Assembly (NCBI GenBank): GCA_004794785.1
Contig: SJOL01007508.1
Span: forward strand, 191,827 to 255,826
Direction of reading: 5' to 3'
Origin: Opisthorchis felineus
Lineage: Eukaryota; Platyhelminthes; Trematoda; Opisthorchiida; Opisthorchiidae
DNA: 64,000 nt
In this document: positions 1 through 12,500 of the stretch, piece after piece
How the letters are laid out: every line of letters starts with the position of its first letter
How positions within the stretch are numbered: position 1 is the first letter of the stretch
Position numbers and translations under genes: made by a program
Notes under the pieces: generated by a model
Database searches by the model: none
Told to the model about the DNA's origin: nothing
The model's input: only the letters and a program-made list of their open reading frames with translations

Positions 1-344
1 GCGTGAAATATTTACAATTTGACCTTTATAAAATGAACACGTGAACCTAACATCACAAAACGTATCCACGCACCTTAAGATGCCTTCCATCGACCCTCCT
101 CTTTTCACACAACCTGTATCTGACTGTCCATACCACTCCCTCCAATAAAAGTTTGTCAGGAACTAGACATTTGTGTTTTCGGAATTCTCGATTAAAACTT
201 AACTATATATCCAAGACTTTTCGCACTCGGGAGTTTGATTTGCTTTCATCTTAGTTAATTACATTTTTATGCTGTATATGACTGTCAGTAAAAGCAGTGG
301 TGCCCTGTGAAGAAACGTGCTAACGGGGAAAGTTGAAAAGGAGT

Positions 345-425
345 CGGACGACGTCCCCCGGATGTGAGCCGCGAACACGCCGGTTGCTGCGCTCAAGCTT
401 ATCCCACTGGGCCATCGAGTCTCCG
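345..425 (-). repeat. tRNA-like SINE head (RNA polymerase III promoter-like)
   Basis: On the minus strand the stretch complementary to 402-414 reads TGGCCCAGTGGGA, which fits the pol III A-box consensus TRGCNNAGYNGG. The complement of 360-370 reads GGCTCACATCC, a B-box-like match to GGTTCRANTCC with two or three departures. The spacing is that of a tRNA gene, but no clean cloverleaf forms, so a tRNA-derived SINE head is more likely than a functional tRNA. It lies just upstream of the transposase-like remnant at 545-890, on the opposite strand. Chance similarity is the alternative. Confidence 0.35.
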
Positions 426-544
426 AGGGTCCATTGGTGGAAACATCTGTTAAGCACTTAAGCCGTCGGTTAAGCAGTCGTATGTTCGGATGTCTATCAC
501 GTGACTCGGTACAGCCAATCACTTGCTGAGTTTGGCTTATGCAT

Positions 545-890
545 GAATCGACTACCGGCTTCGGAAGTGGCTTCCAATACGTTTCTTGAAAAATTGGGGG
601 CTGTATCCTTTTCGTACTTCACGGCTTTTCAGAAGGCGCTAAATGAATACATGAAGAATAACTATGTGGTATTTGTGCCTTCATCCAGTAATCAACGCAC
701 CAACGCTGTTTTGCGTTAAGAATGGGTGTACTACAAATGCAGCAGTCGGCCTGCAAGACAAACGGAAGGCCGAGGATTCCGAAGAAGCTAGTAAGCTGGG
801 CGTGTTTTCTAATAAAAACAGTACGCGAAGCACTGGCTGTCCAGTGCGGCTTTGTTTAAGGAAGCAGGTGCTCCCAGACGGTTGACACCT
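545..890 (+). pseudogene. Degraded MULE/ZSWIM3-like N-terminal domain, copy 1
   Basis: The translated region carries a domain that recurs at 36850-37176 on the other strand. Both copies have an F-x-x-F-x-x-[AL]-L-x-E-Y-M core, then VVF, a basic stretch, and N-A-V-L. After a frame change, both share C/S-TRST-(G/D)-C-x-VR-(L/F)-CL. This layout (phenylalanine-rich start, basic middle, cysteine) resembles the N-terminal region of ZSWIM3-like proteins, which are derived from MULE-family transposases. A stop at 717-719 and a frameshift break the frame, so this is a relic. The family name is an inference; homology between the two local copies is what the sequence shows. Confidence 0.4.
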
Positions 891-2894
891 GTGCTAGAGA
901 ATGCACATGCCCCTTCTACCAGGCGACGTGGCTCCCCTGCATCCATTTTTTCTGTGTGTTTATAGATCAGTCGGTTCCAAGCAGTAAGAACCATTCTCAA
1001 GTTGCTTCCCTGTCCACCAACGGTGGCTGTCAGATTACAACCTACCGGGAAAAGCTGTACCCCTTACACTTGTTCCCAAACCACCACCGACAGCTTTGGG
1101 TAGCCTGCGTAAACAACTGAACCGAGTGATCACTAATTTACCTCTGGTTCTTAGCCCCCGGCCCTTCCAGGAAGCGCAAAGATGTACTTGCTACCCGGCC
1201 CGCAAAGGAGGCGTCTTATGATGTTGAATTAGGCCGAAGAGCAGAATCCCAGCGCAATGTGTTCAGCAAGTCTCTGTGTGTCCGTATTTTCGTGTCCAAG
1301 TAGGAACTACTCGACAGCCGTGAGTAAATGTCTGACTACTAGGACTAATGCTGTAGAGCGCCAGCTAGAGGAAATAGACGAAGGTGATTTCATGTGACCC
1401 ATCAGCTCTAAACAGCTCGTCTGTTAATGAGACCTCATGAATTTCGTGTAAGTGTCGTAGTCATTGAGGGTTACAGTCAGTAGGCGTGAGAAATGGCCGC
1501 TGAAGATGGCGTTGTTTAAACAAGCGTCTACGACATTGCAGCCGCTGAGGTGCTCCCATGATCGAGCAAGAATTGCTCCCAGTTTCTCAGCCACCCGCCT
1601 CATAGTGATATTTCTATAACATAACTTGTATCTTCCTCTAATTTTAGGACGTCAATAACTCAGTGAACGGTCAGCAGGACATATGTACTTTCCGGCAGGA
1701 CATACGTACGCATCAAAAGGGCGAATAAAATTCAACGTTTCGTGTCCTCTAATTTGGACCTTTTCCCCGGTAGAGCTGGATGGGCGCGGAGCTTCGTTGA
1801 CCCCTAGCCGCATGTTAGTCGTGTGCGTCAGCTAGGTTTGTTCAGCTGTCCGCTATGATCGACGCCATGGCCTTCCTGGCATATCTCGCAAGTTATAATG
1901 GATCACTCTGCTGTTTAGCAACAAACGTGCACGTCTTTTGCGGCAATACTTAATAGGACTTTCGCGATTTTAACGCGTATAGCAATTATCGAACAAAAAT
2001 TATTTACAGAATTTGCACCCCCCATATTATGCATCCAGAAGAGCCACGTAGATTCTAGAATGTTCAGCAAACTATTTCAGCCGCAAAACTATCCGAAGGT
2101 TTCGTCCGCTGTAAGTGATTCACTCTTTTCCGATTTGCGATTTTATATTACATTGGGCAACGTATTCACAGCCGGTGGAGTTTATTGACCTTGAAGATTC
2201 GCTCACTTAAACAAATCATTGATGCAGATACTTTGCATGATAATTCATTATACATAGACATTCTACACTATGAAGTGGCAACCCTGAAAATGTCGTAGCT
2301 TTCGAGAAATCAATTCCATCGTGCAAATAGTGAGTGGCAGCTAGGCTACTTCTAAGCCAGCCACTTTGACCAATGCAGAAATTTTAGGACAAAATGTATG
2401 GTTCGAAAAGCTGCAGTGGTGGGTGTGGGTGTAGCAGAACTTACCGGCAAACCGCAGTGAAGAGAATTTGCTGTTGCCAGGTCACCGAAAAAGCTGACAG
2501 CCTTTAAGGACGTCCGCGTCCAATGTGGATAAAATAACAAGGTACGCATAAGTGTGTCTTAGAATGTAGCAAGCTGGAAGAACAGCAGGGTTGGATGAAA
2601 GCCAAAATACAGAACGATTCACATGAGGCATGAAGCATTGAACTACTGCCTAGTCCGATGACCTTAACTGGCCAGTACACCGCAAACTTATGTGCAGGAC
2701 CCCTATCCCTAACACCAACCCTGTCATCAAACCCATTCTAGGACGCCCCAGGATACTTCAGATGGGTATCTGGTAAAACTTCAAGTACCGCGCTGTAATA
2801 TACGTATACACGCATGCATGCTCATGGTCATTTCCTCGAAACACACGCAACAGGAACCAGCGGGTCAGGTAAGCAGAACACAGTTATGACAAAC

Positions 2895-2896
<2 letters not shown>
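891..2896. other. No recognisable gene
   Basis: No domain-bearing frame, tRNA or repeat could be supported here on either strand. A complementary GACGAAACC-like string near 2100 lacks the other parts of a hammerhead core. Confidence 0.5.

Positions 2897-2935
<39 letters not shown>
2897..2935. repeat. (AT)n microsatellite
   Basis: An uninterrupted AT dinucleotide run of about 39 bases. Both sides are flanked by similar AAACCCA words, which suggests slippage expansion inside a short direct repeat. Confidence 0.95.
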
Positions 2936-2940
<5 letters not shown>

Positions 2941-5900
2941 ATTGATATAATTAGTGCAAAGTATATTTAGGTAAGGTGTACGGTTCAAGCAATGCCTAAA
3001 CCAGCTGTTCAACCGCAGCAGAAAGCTCCACACGAAGTTTGATTGAAGAACGATGCAGGAAGGAAACAACTCACCTTTGGACGGACAAGTGAGGGAGTTG
3101 ACAATCCTTACTCACTTAAAAAAGCCAGTAGCTATCGACGGAGAGTGATTGTGTTGCAGGAGACCAACAGCAATAGAACGCTTAGGTGCATACTTAGGTA
3201 AGATAAAGAAACACGCACAACTGTGACTTGAGACGCAACAGGAGAAGGAAGGTGCCAAGTTCGGGATATACACAAGAGTGCAGAAGGAACGGGACGAAAA
3301 GCATGACAGGAAAACTGCCGACTGCCCCATTCATCTCACTTGGCCGCCACAATAAGAAACTGGAGACAAAATCTCTATAATTTGCCATGTATTTGTTGTA
3401 GTTTCTAAACTACATATTCTGACTTGATATACATGCCTGTCGCTTGCTTTGCGCACCTAACCATTCTAAACAGTTTCCAATGTTTTAAATTCAACCTACA
3501 TTTTTCGACATCCTCTGATATGTTCAGTCCCACAGGCGGCAGCTCCCTTTTGGTCTGCCATGACCAGCCCCGCTGCCAATGCTACCGGTGTATAGAACTT
3601 CTGACTTTGCTTACTTGGGAAACTATGATCGAGATCTGGAGCCCAACACTGGACTGTGCACCAGCCTGTGGAAATTCTCATAATGTCGGATAACACGGGC
3701 TTGAAGCAAGTAATCAACTGAGCTTTACCATTTGGGTTATGTAAGGGTCCTGCGCATTTTTCAACGCACTGATAGTCAGAACCTCATTTGCGCTTCGTAG
3801 TCCCAGCTCGACCTGTTCACTCAATGGAACTAGTTATTTTGTCTAACTCCACTAGCTTAAAATATGCTGCTTTGTTGAATGCGGGTGAAACACCTCTTTT
3901 CAAGATCCGAGGTGCTTACTGCTCAATAATTATTTGGTAAAATGCTATAAATGTTCTCCTTCCTCCCTTCATGAAGAGGACAACTGTAGCCAAGTAACAA
4001 GGTGACGCGCATTTTGGCCTGCGAACTACCTCTGTAGCACATTTATGAGGGTTGAATTTGGCCTGGTGATGTCAAAAATGCATCTCTGAAGGAAATGACG
4101 GTAAAGCAAAGTACAGTAAAAAAACAACTCACTCCACTTCGACTGCATGTAATCCATCCGCTAAATTTAGCGTAGCGTAGTGGTATGTCAGATGTCATGG
4201 TTGACATGGTTAAAAAACAGAATTTCTTTAGATTTAGCAAGCAGAGCTGTAAATTTACAAGGCATTCTTTATTCAGATCCTTATCCACTTCAGCAGTATT
4301 GCGGAAATCTCTTATTTATGCCGGCATCGAAAAATGTCTCAGGTTCGAAAGATATGCTTTCAAATAGAGGCTTCCGCTGGTTGCAGAAATCTGTGACTAA
4401 TAAATTTTTCATTCGTTCAAACATTCCTCGTTTATGATGACTCCCTTTGATAGTAACGAAAAATATAACCCTGCCATGTGTTCCCTTCGATGTACTCGGT
4501 CACGAAATACACCCATGATCAAACACTCTCCGTCCAGGACGTTCCGGCCTGGTTGACACAGCTAGTTTAGACAAAAATTAAACCACATACCATTTTTGAA
4601 TACGCTTTATATCAAATTTGTTTATTTGAGTTTGTTATTATTGATCTTTTTGGTATATTCCAACCGGCAGACGACCCGTACGCTGCAAACAAAGATACTC
4701 TGAGGGGATGTCTAATCTGGCAAAGGTCGTTGTATTTTAGAAGGTATCCCTCTAGACTTTACAGTAACAGGCCAGGGTCAAAACGTAATTGTGTTTCAAC
4801 GATCAGAATCTATCAAGCAGTGCTTTAAAAGTACAGGCACTTTCGTCTACGGCTTCCTAAACTGTTTTAACGCTCCTCGACTCATTGTCTCGCGTACACA
4901 CGCATTTCGACTTGACACTTGTTTCGAGGTTTCGTTGTCGTTATCGCTAGTTGCATCTTTTAATCACTTGAATTACGATACTGAGGAGTTGCGATGTCAG
5001 ATTTGAACCGTAATTCGGGCTCGCGGTCATGATCTGGTTGGCTATTTTTATGAGTATGCTTGTACGTAATCCACACGGCAGAATGTGCTAATGTAAAAGA
5101 AAATACGCGGGCACTTCTGTCAGACCAGCTGCTATTTGTTTTCTGTGCTGAGAGCAATTCGATACCTTTGTGTTTTGGCCTTGCAGCTTGGGCATTCATT
5201 TTGATCTCTTAGAATACGCAGTCCCGTATTACACTTCGGTAGCTCAAGCCCACAGAATTGTTTATAGCGAGGAGCGTGCCTGGCACTTTAAGAAAGATAT
5301 GTACGGGACCAGTAGAGTTGAAGTGCCAACCATCCGAAGCGGTTCAACCGGTATAAGACAAGGATCGGCACCATCCCAAAGGATAAATTTCACCTAAATC
5401 CGAGCCGATTCTATCGTAGCAGGAATCTTGGGTTGCCAACCGTTGTTCTATTTTGCAAACAATAATTCATGGCCTGTTCTTCTGTATGTATGTTGAATCT
5501 GTGCTGTCACAATCGTCATATTCTGCGGGGGAGCTTCACGATGGTTCAGCCTCAAATCGCATGCAGTTTATGGCCTAAATGTGTCCTTTCGCACTGTTAA
5601 GTTCCATTAGCCGCGACGTCTAAAATGGTCTGTACGCTTGTGTTTCCTGTTTCTAACATGAAATAGGGAATTTTCGTATAACTATTCTCTTGTAGAGGCT
5701 CACCTTCGTTAAGAAGTGTTACAATGGAAGTCCTTCAATAAACAGCTCCAAATTTCGGGTAGTTTTATGTAGTAAATAATGCAACGAAGGAACTAGGTAA
5801 CTGCCTGTGGCATATCGCAATTAAATAAAGTTCATTCATTCGCTTCGACACATTGCGCGCATCATTCTTTACCCCATTAGAGGGACTGCAATGATTTTCC

Positions 5901-7900
5901 TGAAAAAAATCATTTTGTCCGCTCACAAATTAATCAGAAAGAATTCGCACGGGATATCCATTCTCACTATAAGGTCCGCTTATTTGCTGGACAACAATGA
6001 CCACAAATATCAACCAGTTCTTTAGAGATCCAATGCGCGGAAAGACAGTAAAAATGTAGTGCTGCGTTCTCCGCATCCATGAAACTTTCAGAATACATTA
6101 CATTGTTTGTTCCTACCCAGTAATCTGAATGCAAAATGCCAGTCAGTTCGGCAATTGCAGACGGTCTATTTGTGACCTTCTTAACCTTCAATAACTAAAA
6201 ACTTAATGCATCCAACTTGTTAGCTGTCAGTGAAGATTGTTTATGTTTTTTCAATGTGATAAGAAGGGGTAGGTCGGCCATTACTGTCCACAGTCCCATG
6301 GAGTTCCCATTTCACTGGCCCTGGTTCATCCACAAAAAAGCACCTGGACTGAGTAACAGATATTATGCACTGCTTTGAGGAGCGAGAGTATCCCCTTTCT
6401 GCCATGTGCTCATTAGGATGGAATTTTCCAAACGTTGTCCGCGAATCGTTCCTAAAAATATCGTTGTTTAGTTTCAGAATGATAACCACAGGTCTAAATG
6501 AATTGAAGCGAAACGGTCAAACCACAATCCTAACATTGTGTTAGGATACACAGCTACTTAACGCACGAAAATATTGGTACTCAATTATGTTTAGTGAATT
6601 AAGTTCGCGTCGGACAATCAAAATAGGGGTGATACATATCAGAAATGACCTGAAAATGACGAAAGCAACCCCCGATACACCAAATTCATCCAAGAGCAAT
6701 AAGACCATATACCCACTAAAGAGAACGCACGACACTTGACCGGTCCCTTGGGTGTTCGGTCAGGAAATAATCCTTATACACTAAACGCTTATTGAAGCTC
6801 TGGCTCATCATATGCCTCTTTTCCAGGCAAAATAATTGCAACAGAACATAAGCTGGACGAATGAACTAGGTGAAGTGGAAACTAGTTTTAGACATTCTCC
6901 AACTAAATACAAGTTATCGAACAAATCGTTGGAAGAATTGCGGAACTGAAATGTACATATGTAAGCTCTGTCAGGATGTCCAAATCGCGGAAATAAGGTG
7001 ACATTAAGGACAATGCGCCATATTGTTACATCATTACCAACCAATGATTATATGGCTATGGTTTTAATTAAAAACGGATGTGCTTAGACAAAGTAAGAGG
7101 TAAAAATAAATTATGGTACAAACTAATTGTATATCTGACAACCTTGTCCAAATAGTCAGAGTAAAAATAACAGTAGTAATTTTGGACTTATAAAACGCTG
7201 AAGACGGATGGAATGTGATGCTTGCAGGAACAGTTCGAGAGGCAAAATAAAACGTACAAGACTGCCAGCTGTTCAGATAGCGAATTCAAGCACAGCCAGA
7301 TACACGTTCATTTCTGTCAAATTCTGGCATAATACACACTAGAACCCGAGGCGATCGCGATTTGAATGGCATTCTTTGACTCCTCCGTTGGAGTAGGAAG
7401 ATAAGCTAGAGAGAATACTCCATGTGGCAGTTCTGTGATTGCAGCTACAGGCTGAAGAGAAGAGTAGTGGAAGTGACTATAGGTTGGAGAGATATAAATG
7501 GACGCTGGCATAAACTAATCACACCTGTAAGCCACCATAGTGGGGAGAGGGAATCTCTGCGTGGTAATCGTTTATGCATTGGAAGCCGTTTGCCCATATA
7601 AAAACAGATGATTTTAAAGCCCCTGTGAGTTGTGTAGCTCACTTTTGCTTGGCCGGTAGGTGGGCTGATTTATTGTGATAAATTGCAACCTTTCTTTGGT
7701 GTATGCGTGGCAATAAAAAACGGTTTACCCTTGGAGAGAATATCCGAAGAATTGGTGGATATCCTCCACTTTGGGGTGGACACCAACTCTTTGGGGGTGA
7801 ATACACGCAAAACTCTTTACAGAGTGTCGTTTCTGAACTTCATCAACCCTGCTGCAACTGTCCAGCGCATATTTGTTTTGCTAAGGCAAAGCGGTTTCGA
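2936..7900. other. No recognisable gene
   Basis: Only short open frames without domain signatures are present. No splice-bounded exon, tRNA or dispersed repeat could be supported, although unrecognised old repeats are likely. Confidence 0.5.
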
Positions 7901-7959
7901 TTATTCCCACCGATTTAGTGGCACTAATTGCTACCGTAGTTGTGAATTTTTTTAGGCTC

Positions 7960-8022
7960 ACGCATAAACATAAGCCGAAAACTGCGCCTATGGCTTGTAG
8001 GAATGTGTTTTCTTTTTTGCAC
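7960..8022 (+). repeat. Partial direct copy of the hammerhead 5' arm
   Basis: The string CATAAGCCGAAAACT followed by GCGCCTA resembles the 5' strand of the ribozyme at 8359-8392 (CATAAGG, then GCGAAAACT, then GCGCCTA), with small deletions. The catalytic CTGATGA and GAAAC cores are absent. It may be the eroded partner of a tandem or terminal repeat pair, as expected for Penelope-like or retrozyme elements. The match is short. Confidence 0.35.
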
Positions 8023-8049
8023 CGAACACATATCTTTGAAAGCATTCTG

Positions 8050-8144
8050 TTAGCGAAATACACTCATTCGCGAACCAATATGGTTTTGCGGGAGACTCAC
8101 CTAGAACCCAGCTGAATTTTTCGTTTATGGTGTTTGTAAGCAAC
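8050..8144 (+). repeat. Inverted repeat, left arm (95 bp)
   Basis: This arm is the reverse complement of 8237-8331 at roughly 90 percent identity, with no length difference by eye. A 92-base spacer separates the arms. The right arm is followed within 30 bases by the hammerhead at 8360-8456, so the arms probably belong to the same mobile unit. Confidence 0.9.
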
Positions 8145-8236
8145 CTTATGAGTGATATAGTACTTCTATACATGTATCGACATATCTCGAATATCGTACC
8201 AGCTGAAACATGGGGCGGCCTGGTGCAGCACATTCA

Positions 8237-8331
8237 GTTGCTTACAAACATCATAAACGAGAAATTCAGCTGGGTTCCAGGCGGGTCTCCCGCAAAACCA
8301 ACTTGGTTCGCAAATGAGTGTATTTCGCTAA
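8237..8331 (-). repeat. Inverted repeat, right arm (95 bp)
   Basis: Partner of the arm at 8050-8144. The spacer 8145-8236 also partly resembles, in inverted orientation, sequence downstream of the ribozyme near 8490-8540 (the CCCCATGTTT words). This suggests a head-to-head arrangement of one longer unit. Confidence 0.9.
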
Positions 8332-8359
8332 TTTCGTGCAATTTGGATTTAAGTAGAAC

Positions 8360-8456
8360 ATAAGGTTGGCGAAAACTCGGGGACTGCGCCTACCTGATGA
8401 GCCCCAAGAAGGACGAAACCGGTCGTGGGCTATCGAAGGGTTTTCAGCAACCTTAT
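8360..8456 (+). ncRNA. Type I hammerhead ribozyme (long helix I, minimal helix III)
   Basis: The conserved core is complete: CTGATGA at 8394-8400 and GAAA at 8415-8418, with predicted cleavage after C8424 (GTC). Helix II is GCCC 8401-8404 with GGAC 8411-8414, containing one C-A mismatch. Helix I has three segments: 8388-8393 with 8425-8430 (6 bp, one T-G pair), 8371-8378 with 8438-8445 (8 bp), and 8360-8368 with 8448-8456 (9 bp, perfect). Internal loops lie where hammerhead tertiary contacts normally form. Helix III is the self-complementary hexamer ACCGGT at 8418-8423, too tight for a normal hairpin; activity as a dimer would restore it. Type I hammerheads are known from Penelope-like elements, retrozymes and schistosome satellites. 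Activity itself is inferred. Confidence 0.85.
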
Positions 8457-8518
8457 CAGCAGTGTATTATGTTCATACTCTTAGTTGTTACCCCATGTTT
8501 TAAGTGGCTGAATATACC

Positions 8519-8743
8519 CGTGGAAGTCATGAGAACAATAAAGGTAGCGAACAAAGCTTGTTTTCTGTGATTGTTCCTCTTGGCCAATAAACCACAAATT
8601 TATATTGCACCAGAAATCACCGCCGATTTTAACCTTTTCACGTGATTTCTGGTACCATATAAAGTTGTGATGTATAAGCCAAGAGGAACAATCACAGAAA
8701 ACAAGCTTTGTTCGCTGCCTTCATTTTTCTCAGGACTCCATGT
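8519..8743. repeat. Large palindrome / foldback element
   Basis: Two arms of about 100 bp (8519-8620 and 8642-8743) flank a 21-base loop. The middle 38 bp of each arm (8547-8584 and 8678-8715) are perfectly complementary. The inner 36 bp carry about seven differences and the outer part is more diverged. It lies 62 bases downstream of the ribozyme. It could be a separate foldback (MITE-like) element or the inverted tail of the ribozyme-bearing element. Confidence 0.85.
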
Positions 8744-9207
8744 TTTGATGGTGTTCCATGCCTATTGTCATCTAACGCAGACAATTTAGAGGATGCAGCA
8801 AGCTCAGATCGTCAGTTGCTTACGCGATACTGGAATCCAAGTGACGCAAGATTCATTCCACAATAAGGGAAGGGTGTTTTCAGTGGCGAAATTCAGTTCT
8901 GGATATTACTAATCATTGGTCATTACTGGGTTGGTGAGACGGGGTTGGACTAAGTTAGTTACAATTGACTTTCCTCTTCAGTTTTCGTTGCTGAGTGACA
9001 TACCACACACCCGGAAGTTGTTGTCCTGCCCGTCCGGTCACCAGAATAAGTTTTTTCTGGTGACATAAACGTCATTCGTAATAAACGGGGAATTAAGTTG
9101 GCCATAATAAACTGTAGTAAACAACATTTGCCAAGTAAGACTTATGGTTACGCGTTGAAACGCGTGGGGTGTTATTTTCGAAAGAGAATTATGCACATAC
9201 GAAGCTG

Positions 9208-9548
9208 TTAGTTTACAAGCCATTTGTATTCACATGTAGCCACACTGCTTTGCCTGACCTGTGCACAAGGTTTGCCATGCGTTTCTTGTTGGTCACTATG
9301 AGGACATCCGAGGTAGAAAAACATTTTCGAGTCTGTTGGAAGTGTTCTCATCTAGGGAAAGTCGTGAATCTAATTTCAAGCTCATTAGGGTATGCAGAAA
9401 ACATATTGTGGAAAATAACTTCATTGTTAATTACCGCAATTCAGACTCAGCATAAACCCGAAGCTTTGACAACCTGGCAGTACTCCAGCCCTCGTGCCTC
9501 CTTCAGGTGGGATGGCAGTTTGGCATCGAAAATGTGTTACAGATGAGC
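9208..9548 (+). repeat. Dispersed ~340-bp repeat with SINE-like 3' core, copy 1
   Basis: Colinear with 15550-15885 over its whole length, sharing long words such as CATTTTCGAGTCTGTTGGAA and AAAGTCGTGAATCTAATTTC. Its last ~75 bases (9470-9542) carry the core CAACCTGGCAGTAC..CCAGCCCTCGTG..TCCTTC that also occurs at 15808-15884, 25492-25569 and, reversed, inside 31575-31781. No coding domain was recognised. Copy 1 lacks the long direct repeats that surround copy 2. Confidence 0.85.
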
Positions 9549-12500
9549 CACGATGACAACAGTATCTCGTGTTGCAATCTGCTTTTGCAAAGAGACGCAA
9601 GACAAAGCTTTCCACCTATCAAGTGAAACCCTCAATAAGCTTCATTTTGAACCTGGGCAGCGGTACAAATCATTGAGGCCCAGAAGAAAACTTGATTCCA
9701 GTGTCTACGTTATTGGGTGAAAAGTTAACGTGCCTCTAACAAAGTAGGGCATTATGAGCTGCACAGATAGATTGAACATCCAGTGATAAATGTGGTGTGT
9801 ATTTGCATTATTCTGAAGCTTCAAGTTAGACTTTAAAAAAGGAATGACTGAGTGCGGTGTTTGGGCTGTTCCACAGTATCACCAAATCAGCTGCTTCGAG
9901 TATACGTTCTTCAATTGTGTCACATTAGCGCCAGCTTGCTTGGGTTACCTTACTCCCTACTGTTTGGCCCCTGCGGTATTTTGTTCTCCAAAGATGCAAA
10001 CAGAAAACTGTGTTTGCTCCCACCAGCTAGCACTGATAAGGCGACAATAATCTACGAATAGGCACGCATTGAGCAGAGCCAAAGGTGGTGGTTCTTGAGC
10101 TGCAACATTAACCAGCGGTCATCCAGGAGTGCAAATAAGTGACTCTCGTCATAAGTTGCGTGGCGAGTTGAAACAAAAACTGGACTTTCTTGTGGTTATA
10201 AAACACAACAAGCACTGAAGTAAAAGTTGGACCTAATAATAATGGACTTAAACGTGTAAAAATTTGCACAAACTTGACTTGTAAAAAAAATTGTAAAATA
10301 CTTGTATCCCAAAAGTGGTGGTTAGGTTGTCCAGTGGTATGGCCTTGCAGCTGATCGGCGACCGCTTGCACAGCTCTATATGTTGGCTAACTGCGACTTC
10401 GATCGTAAACACTTCTTATTCAAAAACCTGATTATCCTTTTCTGGATTCCTGTTCCTTCGGTTGATATCAAAAGAGGGCTTGAGTGCCTGATAGTGCCCA
10501 CAATCACCTGAATTGCCCTGTGCCCGGCACAGATAAAAGCATCAAAAGAAATCTCTGGTTCATTGGCCACCGCCTTGCTTCTTGGTAAAATGAGATTGAT
10601 TGATCACGTAGTACGGACCCATGCATGGTGTTATCGGCTTTCCACGACATCCTAGTGAGTTATCCGCTGTGTTACCTGAGCACCACTTCACACAATGGAA
10701 TCTCTGTAAAGGATACCTCATGATGTGGGCACTGACACTTAAGTAATGTTACAATGTCCCTCTCAAGACTGGATACGAAGTGAATGAATTGGCGATCCGT
10801 TGACAGTTAGCGATTTACATAAGGTAGAGATGATATACAAAACTGGATGCAGTTTGAAATAAATGTGACGTTGTTTTCCTTCTTCCTGAGGGGCATTGTG
10901 GGATCTGGAAAATATCTGGTACTTTTCTAACAACCTTTTACAGATATGCCAATGTCTGACACGTTCCTCCAATGAACTGCTTTTGTATATGGTCATCCAG
11001 AAAAACTCATTCAAAGAAAATGCATAGTGACAACCCATCGAATTTCAGCGAGAGAAAATGAATAACGGAACATGCTTCAAACCTCCCTACTTAAAGCCAG
11101 CTGCAGATTGCATTTTGCCAAAGGACAAACCCATCAGTTCGACCACACATGAAGCAATGGCTCTTTATGCGGGTTCACTTCATTATTTGATCAGGATTTC
11201 CGATGCTCGCTTTGTAGACAAAAGCGTCTTTTCAAACATCCCGTAACTACCGCAGAAGGCAAAAGTTCCTGGCTTCAGAGATGCCGGATTGGGCGCATTA
11301 CTGATCAGAAATTCTGCTGTGGATGGTTAATTAGCTATACATCCTGCTTGCCGTACCTTCCACAGAAATTCTATTTTCAGGATGGATGAGCAAAATTTTC
11401 TACCTCGTATAGGTGTAGTAAATATATAGAACAAAACATCATAGTGATCAGCTGTGCTGATAAAAAGGAGTCTCGTGTTGACCGACACTAATCCAATGTC
11501 AGCTGATGCACTTTTACGTTTGCCGGTTTGGTGCGATTTATTTGCCGCTAGGGTGGCATCTAGCAAACGCAGATTAGTCTACATAATTAAAGCTGTTCAC
11601 TGCTCTTGTAAGGTCAGTTATTCGCAAATATCACGGAAACAGACCGAGGTTGTTGCCATGGCGACGGTGACGTATCGTTTAGATGGCATGCGGTAACCAC
11701 TGATTTCAAGGATGTAGAAAACAACACGAACTAAAAAGATGAAACTTAGCTCGCGAGAGGGATTAATGTATGTTCAGCCTTATTTAGCTTGTCAGTATAG
11801 AATGTCATCTGGAATTCTATCCTCTCAGGACGTCATCAGCACAATAGATGTACAGTTAACCACAGGAAAGATCGGTGAAACTGAAGCGAAAGGAAGACTT
11901 TGAGCACAAAAATGTTCCACAGACCTTTGGCTTATTGCGAGTCATTATCCGCAGCGTGTTCGCCTCTGAACCACCGAAGGCAATGTACTGAGCACCGAGC
12001 CATCTAGCCACGTAGCCCTGATAACCAAAGAGCGGGGAAAAATACAGGTACCGTTTAAGGGATACTATAACAATGTAACCGCACTATTTATTAAACTGTG
12101 TGTGTCGAAAGAGAGAAAGTAAACACGATTCTTTGCTGACTAATCTTCACTGAATGCCCGATTAAGAAGTGGCTGACATTAACTTGTGATCGCCTTCGTG
12201 AATGATGGGAAACATATTGAGTGATTCTTATTCTCTCTCGCTGCCATGTACACAGCCCGATGGACAACCACGCTACGGTTTGTTATATGATTCCACCAAG
12301 ATTTGGACGAATGATATAAGCATTACGGCCTGCTGAACGGATTTATTGTGTCCAGCACTGTGCTACGAAGACGTTTCATTTAAAAATCATAGTGTATGCT
12401 ACATAAGCTTCTGTACTTTTTAAAAGGTACACTTTGCCAAATAAACGTTTTTTTCTGGTGATCCAAGTACATATGTCCTAGAAAACTGTCGCACATTTTC

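Noticed and set aside
2085..2125. GGACGAAACC on the minus strand, resembling a hammerhead 3' core
   Set aside because: No CTGANGA core at the required distance upstream.
4960..5050. GGTTCAAATCT on the minus strand as a tRNA B box
   Set aside because: No matching A box or cloverleaf.
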